From Acidobacteriota bacterium (GTDB taxonomy: Bacteria > Pseudomonadota > Alphaproteobacteria > Caulobacterales > Hyphomonadaceae): a stretch of 64,000 nucleotides of DNA. This document shows, piece by piece, positions 37,121 to 46,295 of this stretch. The translations under genes and the position numbers were made by a program. Numbering within the stretch: the first letter of the stretch is position 1; each line of letters begins with the position of its first letter. The stretch covers positions 372,001-436,000 of the forward strand of contig JADJRB010000002.1 of NCBI GenBank assembly GCA_016712445.1. The letters are read 5' to 3'. Under the pieces are notes generated by a model. The model searched no databases, was not told the DNA's origin, and saw only the letters and a list, made by a program, of their open reading frames with translations.

Positions 37121-38215
37121 ATGAGTAACGCCATCGAGTCTTTGGGAGGCCTTTGGGGCCCGCTTCTGGTGCTCGGCCAGATCGGACTGTTCACGCTCGT
37201 CCTGCTGCTTTCGATTGCGTTCCTGCTTTTGCTGGACCGGAAAATCTGGGCCGGCGTGATGATGCGAAAAGGCCCCAACGTGGTCGGCCCGTTCGGCCTG
37301 CTGCAATCGTTCGCGGACTTCGGGAAATTCCTGCTGAAGGAAATCGTGATCCCGGCGGGCGCCAACAAGTTCGTCTTCATCTTCGCGCCGATCCTGACCT
37401 GTACGCTGGCCTTTGCGGCCTGGGCAGCCATTCCGGTGGCGCCGGGCACGATGGACAACACGACCTGGGTCATCTCGGACCTGAATGTCGGCGTGCTTTA
37501 CCTGTTCGCGATCAGCTCGCTCGGTGTCTACGGCATCATCATGGGCGGCTGGGCTTCCAACTCGAAATACCCGTTCCTCGGCGCGCTGCGCTCGGCCGCG
37601 CAGATGGTGTCCTACGAGGTTTCCATCGGCTTCGTGATCATCACGGTGATCCTGATGGTCGGCTCGATGAACCTCAGTGACATCGTCGCCAACCAGGCGG
37701 GCGGCATCCAGAACTGGCACGCCTTCAGTTTCCAGAACTTCCCGCTGATCGTCGTGATGTTCCCGATGTTCGTGATCTTCTTCATTTCGGCGCTGGCCGA
37801 GACGAACCGCCCGCCGTTCGACCTGCCGGAAGCGGAATCGGAACTCGTGGCCGGCTACCAGGTCGAATACGGCTCGACGCCGTACCTCCTGTTCATGCTC
37901 GGGGAATACCTGAACATCGTGTTGATGTGCGCGATGATGACGATCCTGTTCCTCGGCGGCTGGCATGGTCCGATTGCCATTGGCGCAGAAGCGGCCAGCA
38001 AGTTGCCGCCGCTGCTGCTGAGCCTCGCCGGCCTGTTCTGGTTCATGGCGAAGATCCTGTTCTTCTTCTTCCTGTTCGCCATGGTGAAGGCCATCGTGCC
38101 CCGGTACCGCTATGACCAGCTGATGCGGCTCGGCTGGAAAGTGTTCCTGCCGACGTCGCTGGCGGCCGTGCTCGTGGTTGCGGGCTACGTTACCTACTTT
38201 GGAGTTCAGTCATGA
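37121..38215 (+). CDS. nuoH: NADH-quinone oxidoreductase subunit H
   Basis: The 364-residue membrane subunit links the peripheral arm to the proton-pumping arm and lines the quinone channel. LLDRKIWAGVMMRKGPNVVG and ALAETNRPPFDLPEAESELV are family signatures. It has about eight membrane helices. Its last four bases overlap the nuoI start (ATGA). Confidence 0.97.
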   Translation: MSNAIESLGGLWGPLLVLGQIGLFTLVLLLSIAFLLLLDRKIWAGVMMRKGPNVVGPFGLLQSFADFGKFLLKEIVIPAGANKFVFIFAPILTCTLAFAAWAAIPVAPGTMDNTTWVISDLNVGVLYLFAISSLGVYGIIMGGWASNSKYPFLGALRSAAQMVSYEVSIGFVIITVILMVGSMNLSDIVANQAGGIQNWHAFSFQNFPLIVVMFPMFVIFFISALAETNRPPFDLPEAESELVAGYQVEYGSTPYLLFMLGEYLNIVLMCAMMTILFLGGWHGPIAIGAEAASKLPPLLLSLAGLFWFMAKILFFFFLFAMVKAIVPRYRYDQLMRLGWKVFLPTSLAAVLVVAGYVTYFGVQS

Positions 38216-38697
38216 GCCTCGCGCAGACCATCCGCGGCGCGCTTCTCACCGATTTCCTGGGTGCCTTCTGGGTGGCCACGATCGAGATGTTCCGCCGCAA
38301 GGCGACCGTGAACTACCCGTTCGAGAAAAACCCGCTGTCGCCGCGCTTCCGGGGCGAGCATGCGCTACGCCGCTATCCCAGTGGCGAAGAGCGCTGCATC
38401 GCGTGCAAGCTGTGCGAGGCAATCTGCCCGGCGCAGGCGATCACGATCGAGGCCGAGCCGCGCGAAGACGGCGCCCGCCGCACCACCCGCTACGACATCG
38501 ACATGGTGAAGTGCATCTATTGCGGCTTCTGCCAGGAGGCTTGCCCGGTCGACGCCATCGTCGAAGGGCCGAACTTCGAGTTCGCGACCGAGACCCGCGA
38601 GGAGCTGTTCTACGACAAGGAACGGCTGCTCGCGAACGGCGACCGCTGGGAGCGTCTGATCGCGAAGAATCTTGAGCTGGATGCGCCGTACCGTTAG
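38212..38697 (+). CDS. nuoI: NADH-quinone oxidoreductase subunit I
   Basis: The 161-residue ferredoxin-like subunit has two [4Fe-4S] motifs: Cys62, 65, 68 and 72 (CIACKLCEAIC) and Cys101, 104, 107 and 111 (CIYCGFCQEAC). These are clusters N6a and N6b, which pass electrons to NuoB. A gap of 67 bp follows before nuoJ, the largest gap within the operon. Confidence 0.97.
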   Translation: MSLAQTIRGALLTDFLGAFWVATIEMFRRKATVNYPFEKNPLSPRFRGEHALRRYPSGEERCIACKLCEAICPAQAITIEAEPREDGARRTTRYDIDMVKCIYCGFCQEACPVDAIVEGPNFEFATETREELFYDKERLLANGDRWERLIAKNLELDAPYR

Positions 38698-38764
38698 CGC
38701 GCCGGAAACTTAACACATCCCGATCCGGCGAGGGGCCGCGGGAGCAAAGAGGGGCGAGAAGGCT

Positions 38765-39358
38765 GTGGCACTGATCGCATTTGGATTGATCGCGGTCATC
38801 GTGATCCTGTCGGCAACGTTCGTGATTGCCGCGCGCAACCCGGTGCACTCGGTGCTCTGGTTGATCCTGTCATTCTTTTCGGCTGCGGGCCTGATGGTGC
38901 TGATTGGCGCCGAGTTCCTCGCGATGCTGCTGATCGTCGTCTACGTGGGCGCCGTGGCCGTGCTGTTCCTGTTTGTCGTGATGATGCTGGACGTCGATTT
39001 CGTCGAGTTGAAGCAGGGGACGCTGCGCTACTGGCCGTTCGCCCTTTTGGTCGGGGTCGTCTTCCTTGCCGAACTGGCGCTGGTCTGGTCGGCGAGCGGC
39101 TCGCTGAATTTCGACCAGTTCGATCCTTCGCCCGGCGGCGAGACCAACGCCGAAGCGATCGGTGCGGTGATGTACACGGATTACCTGCTGCTGTTCCAGC
39201 TCGCAGGGGGCATCCTGCTCGTCGCGATGATCGGCGCCATCGTGCTGACCTTGCGCCACCGGCCGCACGTGAAGCGCCAGGATGTCGGCAAGCAGACCAG
39301 CCGCCGGCGCGCTGACGCCTTTGACTTGAAGGACCCGACACCGGGGCAGGGTATCTGA
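38765..39358 (+). CDS. nuoJ: NADH-quinone oxidoreductase subunit J
   Basis: The 197-residue membrane subunit (ND6-type) has five helices. AARNPVHSVLWLI and the LLIVVYVGAVAVLFLFVVMM segment, which includes the conserved pi-bulge helix, are typical. It starts at GTG and ends one base before nuoK. The C-terminal tail (about 35 residues) is hydrophilic. Confidence 0.95.
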   Translation: MALIAFGLIAVIVILSATFVIAARNPVHSVLWLILSFFSAAGLMVLIGAEFLAMLLIVVYVGAVAVLFLFVVMMLDVDFVELKQGTLRYWPFALLVGVVFLAELALVWSASGSLNFDQFDPSPGGETNAEAIGAVMYTDYLLLFQLAGGILLVAMIGAIVLTLRHRPHVKRQDVGKQTSRRRADAFDLKDPTPGQGI

Positions 39359-39359
39359 C

Positions 39360-39671
39360 ATGGCTGAACTGGGGCTCATCCACTACCTGATCGTCTCGGC
39401 GGCGCTGTTCACAATTGGCGTCGTGGGCATCTTCGTGAACCGCAAGAACGTGATCGTCATCCTGATGGCGCTCGAGCTGATCCTCCTGTCGGTCAACCTG
39501 AACCTGGTCGCCTTCTCGGTTTTCACCGGCACGATCCAAGGTCAGATCTTCGCGATGCTGGTGCTGACCGTGGCCGCTGCCGAAGCGGCGGTCGGCCTCG
39601 CGATCCTCGTCGTCTATTTCCGGAACCGCCGCGACATCTCGGTTGAGAATGTCGACCTGATGAAAGGCTGA
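39360..39671 (+). CDS. nuoK: NADH-quinone oxidoreductase subunit K
   Basis: The 103-residue ND4L-type membrane subunit has three helices with two buried glutamates (MALELILLSVNLN and AAAEAAVGLAI) in the proton path. It lies directly between nuoJ and nuoL. Confidence 0.96.
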   Translation: MAELGLIHYLIVSAALFTIGVVGIFVNRKNVIVILMALELILLSVNLNLVAFSVFTGTIQGQIFAMLVLTVAAAEAAVGLAILVVYFRNRRDISVENVDLMKG

Positions 39672-39679
39672 ACCCAGTC

Positions 39680-41848
39680 ATGCTTCCGGACAGCCTGCTC
39701 ATCTATATCGTCCTTGCGCCCGGTCTCGCCGCGCTTACCGGCCTGTTCCACAAGTGGATCGGCGACCGTCTGGTCATGCTGGTCACGACGGGCGTTGTGC
39801 TGTCTGCCGGCGCGCTGTCATTGTACCAGCTGTTTGCCTACGTGGCAGGCCTCGGTCACGCGCCCGCAGCGGAGCATCATGCCGGGCTTGATGCCTACCT
39901 GACTTCGGGCACCGAAGCGGCCGCGGCGCACATCCAGCAACACATCATCACCCTGATGCCGTGGATACATGTCGGCGATTTCCACGCCAACTGGGCGATC
40001 CGTGTGGATACATTGTCGATCGTCATGATGGCGGTGATCACCGGCGTGTCCGGTCTCGTGCACCTCTATTCATGGGGCTATATGAGCGAAGACCCGCACA
40101 AGGCACGCTTCTTCGCCTACCTCTCGCTCTTCACGTTCATGATGCTGATGCTCGTGGTCGCGGACAACTTCATCCAGCTGTTCTTCGGCTGGGAAGGGGT
40201 GGGGCTCGCGTCCTACCTGTTGATCGGGTTCTGGTACACCAAGAAAGCGCCAAACGACGCCTCGATCAAGGCGTTCGTGACCAACCGCGTCGGCGATTTT
40301 GGTCTCGCGCTGGGCATCATGGCCGTGTTCTTCATGTTCCGCTCGGTCGAGTTCGCACCGGTCCTCGAAGCAATCCGGACCAATGCCGTGATCAACCCGA
40401 TCGCGTTCGCGGAGCCGCTGCCCGCGCGCGAGTCGGTGATCGTGTTCTTTGGTGAGCGCGTCTACGCGCTGGAGCTGATCGGCATTCTCCTTTTCATCGG
40501 CGCGATGGGCAAGTCTGCGCAGTTCTTCCTGCACGTCTGGCTGCCGGACGCCATGGAAGGCCCGACGCCGGTCTCGGCGCTCATCCACGCGGCGACGATG
40601 GTGACCGCAGGCGTCTATCTCGTCTGCCTCCTGTCGCCGATTTACGAGTACACCTTCTACGCCTCCGGCATGGTGGCGCTGGTGGGCGCCGTGACGGCGC
40701 TCTACGCCGCAACAGTCGGCATGGCGCAGAACGACATCAAGCGCGTGATCGCCTATTCGACCTGTTCACAGCTCGGCTACATGTTCTTCGCGGCGGGCAT
40801 CGGCGCGTACGAAGCGGCGATGTTCCACCTCTTCACCCACGCGTTCTTCAAGGCGCTGCTGTTCCTTGGCGCCGGCTCGGTCATCCATGGCATGCACCAC
40901 GAACAGGACATGCGGAAGATGGGCGGCCTGGCGAAGTTCATGCCGCTGACCTATGCCGCGATGATGATCGGCACGATTGCGATCATCGGCCTCGGCGTGC
41001 CGCACACCAAGATCGGTTTCTCCGGCTTCTTCTCGAAGGACGCGATCCTCGAGAGCACGTTCGCGGGCGCAGCTGCCGGCGTGAGCTTCGGTCAGCTGGC
41101 GTTCTGGTTCGGCCTGATCGCGGCTTTCCTGACGAGCTTCTATTCCTGGCGCCTGATCTACATGACCTTCCACGGTCCTGCGCCGCATGAAGCGCATGAT
41201 GACCACGGGCACGCGGCCCACGATGCGCATGGGCATGACGACCACGCGCATGACGTTCATGGCCATGGCCACGATCACACGCCGCACGAGAGCCCTGCCG
41301 TGATGTTGATCCCGCTGGCGCTGCTCAGCCTGGGCGCGATGTTTGCGGGCTTCTACTTCTATAATGCGTTCGTGGACGGACAGAACGAAGCCTTCTGGGC
41401 GGGCGCGATCTACCGGTCTGCCGAGAACCACGTGCTGCATGCACGCCACGACGTTCCGGACTGGGTGATCTGGGCGCCGCTGGTGGTTACGGTGGGCGGC
41501 TTCCTGATCGCGACGTTCACCTATTTTTTCAATCGCGGCATCGGCAAGCGCATTGCCGACAGTGGCGGCCCGCTACACGCCTTGTTCTACAACAAGTGGT
41601 TCTTCGACGAGATCTACCAGGCAACGCTCGTGCGTGGCGCAGCACTGCTGGGTAACCTGTTCTGGAAGGCCGACAAGAAGGTCATCGACGGCATCGGCCC
41701 GGATGGTTTCGCGAAGGTGGCGAGCATAAGCTCGCGCGGCCTGTCGCGCATGCACTCGGGTTACCTCTACCACTATGCCTTCGTGATCATCGGTGCGGCG
41801 ATTACGTTCGGCGCCATTCTGTGGATGCGTTCCGGGGGAGCTAACTAA
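39680..41848 (+). CDS. nuoL: NADH-quinone oxidoreductase subunit L
   Basis: The 722-residue antiporter-like proton-pumping subunit (ND5-type) has about 16 helices and the long lateral helix. FFGWEGVGLASYLLIGFWY and SAQFFLHVWLPDAMEGPTPV are conserved. A His/Asp-rich cytoplasmic or periplasmic loop (about residues 499-540, 20 His) interrupts the C-terminal half. This makes the protein longer than enteric NuoL. The stop overlaps the nuoM start. Confidence 0.96.
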   Translation: MLPDSLLIYIVLAPGLAALTGLFHKWIGDRLVMLVTTGVVLSAGALSLYQLFAYVAGLGHAPAAEHHAGLDAYLTSGTEAAAAHIQQHIITLMPWIHVGDFHANWAIRVDTLSIVMMAVITGVSGLVHLYSWGYMSEDPHKARFFAYLSLFTFMMLMLVVADNFIQLFFGWEGVGLASYLLIGFWYTKKAPNDASIKAFVTNRVGDFGLALGIMAVFFMFRSVEFAPVLEAIRTNAVINPIAFAEPLPARESVIVFFGERVYALELIGILLFIGAMGKSAQFFLHVWLPDAMEGPTPVSALIHAATMVTAGVYLVCLLSPIYEYTFYASGMVALVGAVTALYAATVGMAQNDIKRVIAYSTCSQLGYMFFAAGIGAYEAAMFHLFTHAFFKALLFLGAGSVIHGMHHEQDMRKMGGLAKFMPLTYAAMMIGTIAIIGLGVPHTKIGFSGFFSKDAILESTFAGAAAGVSFGQLAFWFGLIAAFLTSFYSWRLIYMTFHGPAPHEAHDDHGHAAHDAHGHDDHAHDVHGHGHDHTPHESPAVMLIPLALLSLGAMFAGFYFYNAFVDGQNEAFWAGAIYRSAENHVLHARHDVPDWVIWAPLVVTVGGFLIATFTYFFNRGIGKRIADSGGPLHALFYNKWFFDEIYQATLVRGAALLGNLFWKADKKVIDGIGPDGFAKVASISSRGLSRMHSGYLYHYAFVIIGAAITFGAILWMRSGGAN

Positions 41849-43350
41849 TGGGCGGGTTCCCGATCCTTTCGGTCATGACGTTCCTGCCGCTGGCGGGCGC
41901 CGTGCTCGTGATGCTGGTGCGCGCCGCGACGGCGGGCAGTTCGCAGCGCGGCGGCGGAACGGATTCGAGCAAGGCCACCCTGATGGCTGCGTTCATCATC
42001 TCGGCCGCAACTTTCGTGGCGTCGATCGCGGCCTTCGCATCCTTCGACCGGAGCGCCGATGGCTATCAGCTGGTCGAGCAATATGCCTGGTACGGACCGA
42101 TCAGCTTCAAGCTGGGTGTCGATGGCCTGTCGCTGTCGCTTGTGCTGCTGACAACTTTCCTGACGCCGATCTGCCTTTTGGCGAGCTGGAATTCGATCGA
42201 GAAGCGCGTGACGGAATATGTCATCGCTTTCCTTGTACTCGAGACCTTCATGATCGGCGTGTTCGTGTCGCTCGACCTCGTGCTGTTCTACATCTTCTTC
42301 GAGGCGGGCCTGATCCCGATGTTCCTGATCGTCGGCATCTGGGGCGGCAAGGACCGCGTCTATGCGGCGTTCAAGTTCTTCCTCTACACGCTGCTCGGTT
42401 CGCTGCTGATGCTCGTGGCGATGGTCTACATGATCCAGGTGTCCGGCTCGGCCGACTTCGAAGTGCTGGAGAAATTCGCATTCGATCCCTCGGTGCAAAC
42501 CTGGCTGTGGCTGGCTTTCGTCGCCTCGTTCGCGGTCAAGCTGCCGATGTGGCCGGTGCATACCTGGTTGCCGGATGCGCACGTACAGGCACCGACGGCC
42601 GGCTCGGTCATCCTTGCCGGCGTGCTGCTGAAGATGGGCGGCTACGGATTCCTGCGCTTCTCGCTGCCGATGTTCCCGGACGCGAGTGCGCTGTTCCAGC
42701 CCTACATGTTTGCCCTGGGTGTGGTGGCGATCGTCTACACCTCGCTCGTCGCCTGGCGCCAGACCGACATGAAGAAGCTGATCGCCTATTCGTCGGTGGC
42801 GCACATGGGCTTCGTGACGCTCGGTATCTTCGCGTTCAATGAAACCGGGGTGCAGGGCGCCATCTTCCAGATGCTCAGCCACGGCATCATTTCCGGCGCG
42901 CTCTTCCTCATCGTTGGTGTCGTCTATGACCGGATGCACACGCGCGAGATCGCGGCCTATGGCGGCCTCGTGAACCGGATGCCGATCTACGCTTCCTTCT
43001 TCATGCTGTTCACGATGGCCAACGTCGGCTTGCCGGGCACCAGCGGCTTCGTGGGCGAGATCCTCACCATGGTCGGCGGCTTCCAGGCGGCAACCTGGGC
43101 CGCTGCGGGCGCCGCGCTCGGCGTGATTTTCTCGGCTGTCTACATGCTGACGCTCTACCGGCGCACCGTGTTCGGCGAGATCACCAACCCGGCGCTGAAC
43201 GGCATCAAGGACATGAACCTGATCGAGTGGCTGTGCATCGCACCGCTGGCCGCCCTCACGCTGCTGTTCGGTGTCGCGCCGAACCTGATCTTCAACCTGA
43301 CAGACAGTTCCACCGCACGGATACTGTCGATGATGGCCGGAGGCCAGTAA
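41848..43350 (+). CDS. nuoM: NADH-quinone oxidoreductase subunit M
   Basis: The 500-residue antiporter-like subunit (ND4-type) has 14 membrane helices. FFEAGLIPMFLIVGIWGG and AVKLPMWPVHTWLPDAHVQ contain the key Glu and Lys of the proton channel. It overlaps nuoL by one base and lies 3 bp before nuoN. Confidence 0.96.
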   Translation: MGGFPILSVMTFLPLAGAVLVMLVRAATAGSSQRGGGTDSSKATLMAAFIISAATFVASIAAFASFDRSADGYQLVEQYAWYGPISFKLGVDGLSLSLVLLTTFLTPICLLASWNSIEKRVTEYVIAFLVLETFMIGVFVSLDLVLFYIFFEAGLIPMFLIVGIWGGKDRVYAAFKFFLYTLLGSLLMLVAMVYMIQVSGSADFEVLEKFAFDPSVQTWLWLAFVASFAVKLPMWPVHTWLPDAHVQAPTAGSVILAGVLLKMGGYGFLRFSLPMFPDASALFQPYMFALGVVAIVYTSLVAWRQTDMKKLIAYSSVAHMGFVTLGIFAFNETGVQGAIFQMLSHGIISGALFLIVGVVYDRMHTREIAAYGGLVNRMPIYASFFMLFTMANVGLPGTSGFVGEILTMVGGFQAATWAAAGAALGVIFSAVYMLTLYRRTVFGEITNPALNGIKDMNLIEWLCIAPLAALTLLFGVAPNLIFNLTDSSTARILSMMAGGQ

Positions 43351-43353
43351 GCC

Positions 43354-44787
43354 ATGCTGGACGTTACAGCCATCCTGATGACGGTCGCGCCCGAAATCTG
43401 GCTCGCGCTCGCGGGGCTGACCGGGGTCGTGCTCGGCGCCATTTTCGGAGAGCGCTTCAATTCGCTTTCGTTCAAGTACGGCACGCTTGCCCTGTTCGGC
43501 GCGGCGGCGCTGGCAGCGCTGCATTTCCAAGGGGGCGAAGCGTTCGGCGGTCTTGTGCGGACCAATACGTTCGTGAACTTCGCCAAGGTCGTCAGCTTCT
43601 CGCTGGCCGGTGTCGCGCTGTTCATTTCCGAGGGCTTCCTGAAGCGGCACGAAACGGACCGCTACGAATATGCCTTGCTGACCATTTTCGCGAGCATGGG
43701 GATGGGCATCATCCTGTCCGCTGCTGACCTGATGACGCTGTACATGGGCATCGAGACGCTGAGCCTCTCGTCTTACGTGCTGGCGGCGTTCCACCGCGAT
43801 TCGGCGCGGTCTTCGGAAGCTGGCCTCAAGTACTTCGTGCTCGGCGCGCTGGCGTCGGGCATGCTGCTGTATGGCGCGTCGCTGGTATACGGATTTACCG
43901 GCCACACCTCGTTTGCCGGTATCGCGGCGTCGGAGATGTCCGGCGGCGTGATGTTCGGCATGGTGCTGATGATCGTGGGCCTGGCGTTCAAGATCTCGGC
44001 GGCGCCGATGCACGTCTGGACACCGGACGTTTATGAAGGCGCCCCGACTGCGGTCGTCGCCTTCTTCGCGTCTGCTCCGAAACTGGCCTCGACAATTGTG
44101 TTTGCGAACGTCCTGTTCACCGTGTTCGGTGAGGCGATCATGCAATGGCAGCTGATCGTGTCGATCATTGCCGGCCTGTCGATGATCATCGGGTCGCTGG
44201 GCGCGCTGCTGCAGACCAATATCAAGCGTCTGCTCGGGTACTCCTCGATTGCCAACGTCGGTTATGCGCTCGTCGCCGTTGCGGCGGGCCAGGAGACCGG
44301 CGCTGCGGCGCTGCTGACCTTCTCGACGATCTATGCCGTCACCTCGCTCGGCCTTTTTGCGGCCGTGCTGGCGATGCGCCGGCGCGGCGGCATGGTGGAA
44401 GGTATCGGCGAGCTCGGCGGCCTCATCCGTACCAAGCCGGTGCTCGCGGTGATGATGTCGATCATGATCTTCTCGATTGCGGGATTGCCGCCGTTCGGGG
44501 GCTTCTTCGGCAAGTTCGAAGTGCTGCGCGCCGGTCTCGACGCCGGCCTGCTGCCGCTCGCCATCCTCGTGGTGATCGCCTCGGTGATCTCGCTTGGATA
44601 TTACCTGAAGCTGATCAAGATCATGTGGTTCGACGAGCCGACCGAGCGGTTCGAGAATGTCGACATGTCGGTGATGACTGCGGTGGTCGTCAGTGCTCTC
44701 GTCGCAGGCGTGGTATTCATGGTCTTCATCAGCGAGCTGGGAACCGGCGGTTGGGCCACCTATGCAGCATCGGGGCTATTGCGTTGA
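43354..44787 (+). CDS. nuoN: NADH-quinone oxidoreductase subunit N
   Basis: The 477-residue antiporter-like subunit (ND2-type) completes the 14-gene complex I set. MGIETLSLSSYVLAAFHRD and KISAAPMHVWTPDVYEGAPT are conserved. Its final bases overlap the probable TTG start of birA, so the operon seems to run on into cofactor genes. Confidence 0.96.
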   Translation: MLDVTAILMTVAPEIWLALAGLTGVVLGAIFGERFNSLSFKYGTLALFGAAALAALHFQGGEAFGGLVRTNTFVNFAKVVSFSLAGVALFISEGFLKRHETDRYEYALLTIFASMGMGIILSAADLMTLYMGIETLSLSSYVLAAFHRDSARSSEAGLKYFVLGALASGMLLYGASLVYGFTGHTSFAGIAASEMSGGVMFGMVLMIVGLAFKISAAPMHVWTPDVYEGAPTAVVAFFASAPKLASTIVFANVLFTVFGEAIMQWQLIVSIIAGLSMIIGSLGALLQTNIKRLLGYSSIANVGYALVAVAAGQETGAAALLTFSTIYAVTSLGLFAAVLAMRRRGGMVEGIGELGGLIRTKPVLAVMMSIMIFSIAGLPPFGGFFGKFEVLRAGLDAGLLPLAILVVIASVISLGYYLKLIKIMWFDEPTERFENVDMSVMTAVVVSALVAGVVFMVFISELGTGGWATYAASGLLR

Positions 44788-45515
44788 GCGAGGCCTGGCC
44801 CGTCTACCAGATGGGCGTGATCGACAGCACCAATACCGAAGCCAAGCGCCGGGTTTTGACCGGATTCCATGACCAGTGGCTGGTTGCCTCGCAGCAGACA
44901 GCCGGACGCGGCCGGCAGGACCGCCAATGGCTCTCGCCAGCCGGAAACATCTATGCGACGGCGCTGTTCCGGGAGCCAGGCGGGTTGGCGGTCGCGCTGC
45001 GCGTTCCGTTCGCGTGCGCGCTGGCAGTGCACGATGTGGTCGCGGCCTATGCGCCCAAGGCGGACGCGCGGCTGAAATGGCCGAACGATGTGCGCATCGA
45101 CCGGCGGAAGGTCTCAGGCATCCTGGTGGAGACCGGGGGCAGCGGCGCCGATTTCTGGATCGCCGCAGGGATCGGCCTCAACGTGCTGGCCCTGCCGGAC
45201 AACGTCTCGCAGCCGGCGACCAGTCTGGTTGAACTCGGCATGCCGCCTTCGGTGGGGCTGGACGCGGTGTTCCAGAGCCTGCGCGAAGCCTTTGCGAGGC
45301 GTCTGGGGCAGGCGCGTGGCGGGTTCGCAGGCATCCGGTCCGACTGGCTCGCACGGGCGGAAGCGCTCGGTGAGTCCCTTCACATTCGCGCGGGCGATGT
45401 TGAAATTGAAGGGATTTTCGAGGATCTGGAGCAGGATGGCGCCCTCGTCGTTCGATTGCGGGATGGATCGCGGCGTTCCATAAGGGCTGGTGAAGTAGAA
45501 ATCCGCAGGAGCTGA
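44784..45515 (+). CDS. birA: Biotin--[acetyl-CoA-carboxylase] ligase
   Basis: The 243-residue enzyme attaches biotin to the carboxyl carrier protein of acetyl-CoA carboxylase. IDSTNTEAKR, QQTAGRGRQDRQW (biotinyl-AMP loop) and LKWPNDV are the ligase signatures. There is no DNA-binding domain, so this is a catalytic-only type. I chose TTG at 44784, which overlaps the nuoN stop (TTGA). The next in-frame ATG (44811) would cut into the conserved start. Its place after nuoN and before coaX is a usual alphaproteobacterial order. Confidence 0.9.
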   Translation: MSEAWPVYQMGVIDSTNTEAKRRVLTGFHDQWLVASQQTAGRGRQDRQWLSPAGNIYATALFREPGGLAVALRVPFACALAVHDVVAAYAPKADARLKWPNDVRIDRRKVSGILVETGGSGADFWIAAGIGLNVLALPDNVSQPATSLVELGMPPSVGLDAVFQSLREAFARRLGQARGGFAGIRSDWLARAEALGESLHIRAGDVEIEGIFEDLEQDGALVVRLRDGSRRSIRAGEVEIRRS

Positions 45516-45521
45516 AGAGCC

Positions 45522-46289
45522 ATGTTGCTCGCAATTGACGTTGGCAACACCAACACCGTGTTCGCCCTGCATGACGGGGCGGACTGGGTCCATAGCTGGC
45601 GGAGCGCCACCGACTCGACGAAGACGGCTGACGACCATGCTTCGTGGCTATGGCGGCTGGCTGACATGCACGGCGTTGACATGACCAAGGCCGAAGGCTG
45701 CGTGATTTCCACGGTTGTGCCGCAGGCGCAGTTCAACTTCCGCAACCTCGCCCGCCGCTACCTGAACATCGAGCCGATGTTCATCGGCGATCCTGACCTG
45801 AAGACGGGTGTCGAAATCCGGGTGCGCCACCCGGAGCAGGTGGGGGCGGACAGGATCGTCTCGGCGCTCGGCGCACATGTGAAGTATCCCGGTCCGCTGA
45901 TCGTGATCGATAGCGGGACGGCCACAACGCTCGACGTCGTCGGCGCGGATGGCGGATTTGAAGGCGGGATCATCTCGCCCGGGATCTACCTTTCGATGCG
46001 CGCGCTGCACGAGGCGGCGGCCCAGCTGCCCCGGATCGCCATCCAGAAGCCGGCGCATGTGATTGGCAAGGATACCGTCTCAGCGATGCAGTCCGGTGTT
46101 TTCCTTGGATATATTGAACTGATCGACGGGCTCGTGCGCCGGGTGAAAGCCGAGTATGGTGAGCCGATGACCGTCGTTGCGACAGGAGGCGTTGCCTCCC
46201 TGTTCGAAGGCGCGAGCGAAACCATCGACCATTATGACCAGGATGTCCTGATCCGCGGGTTGCTGGAAGTCTGGAAGCGGAATCGTTGA
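45522..46289 (+). CDS. coaX: Type III pantothenate kinase
   Basis: The 255-residue enzyme phosphorylates pantothenate in the first step of coenzyme A synthesis. It belongs to the ASKHA fold: LLAIDVGNTNTVFALHD at the N-terminus, HPEQVGADRI, IDSGTATTLDVV and GGIISPGIYLSMRAL. The type III form needs a monovalent cation and is not inhibited by CoA. It lies 6 bp after birA and 6 bp before rnj. Confidence 0.96.
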   Translation: MLLAIDVGNTNTVFALHDGADWVHSWRSATDSTKTADDHASWLWRLADMHGVDMTKAEGCVISTVVPQAQFNFRNLARRYLNIEPMFIGDPDLKTGVEIRVRHPEQVGADRIVSALGAHVKYPGPLIVIDSGTATTLDVVGADGGFEGGIISPGIYLSMRALHEAAAQLPRIAIQKPAHVIGKDTVSAMQSGVFLGYIELIDGLVRRVKAEYGEPMTVVATGGVASLFEGASETIDHYDQDVLIRGLLEVWKRNR

Positions 46290-46295
46290 GACCTG

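Noticed and set aside
41845..44145. A 766-codon minus-strand frame opposite nuoM and nuoN
   Set aside because: It is rich in Arg, His and Gln, the shadow of hydrophobic codons on the other strand, and has no recognisable domain.
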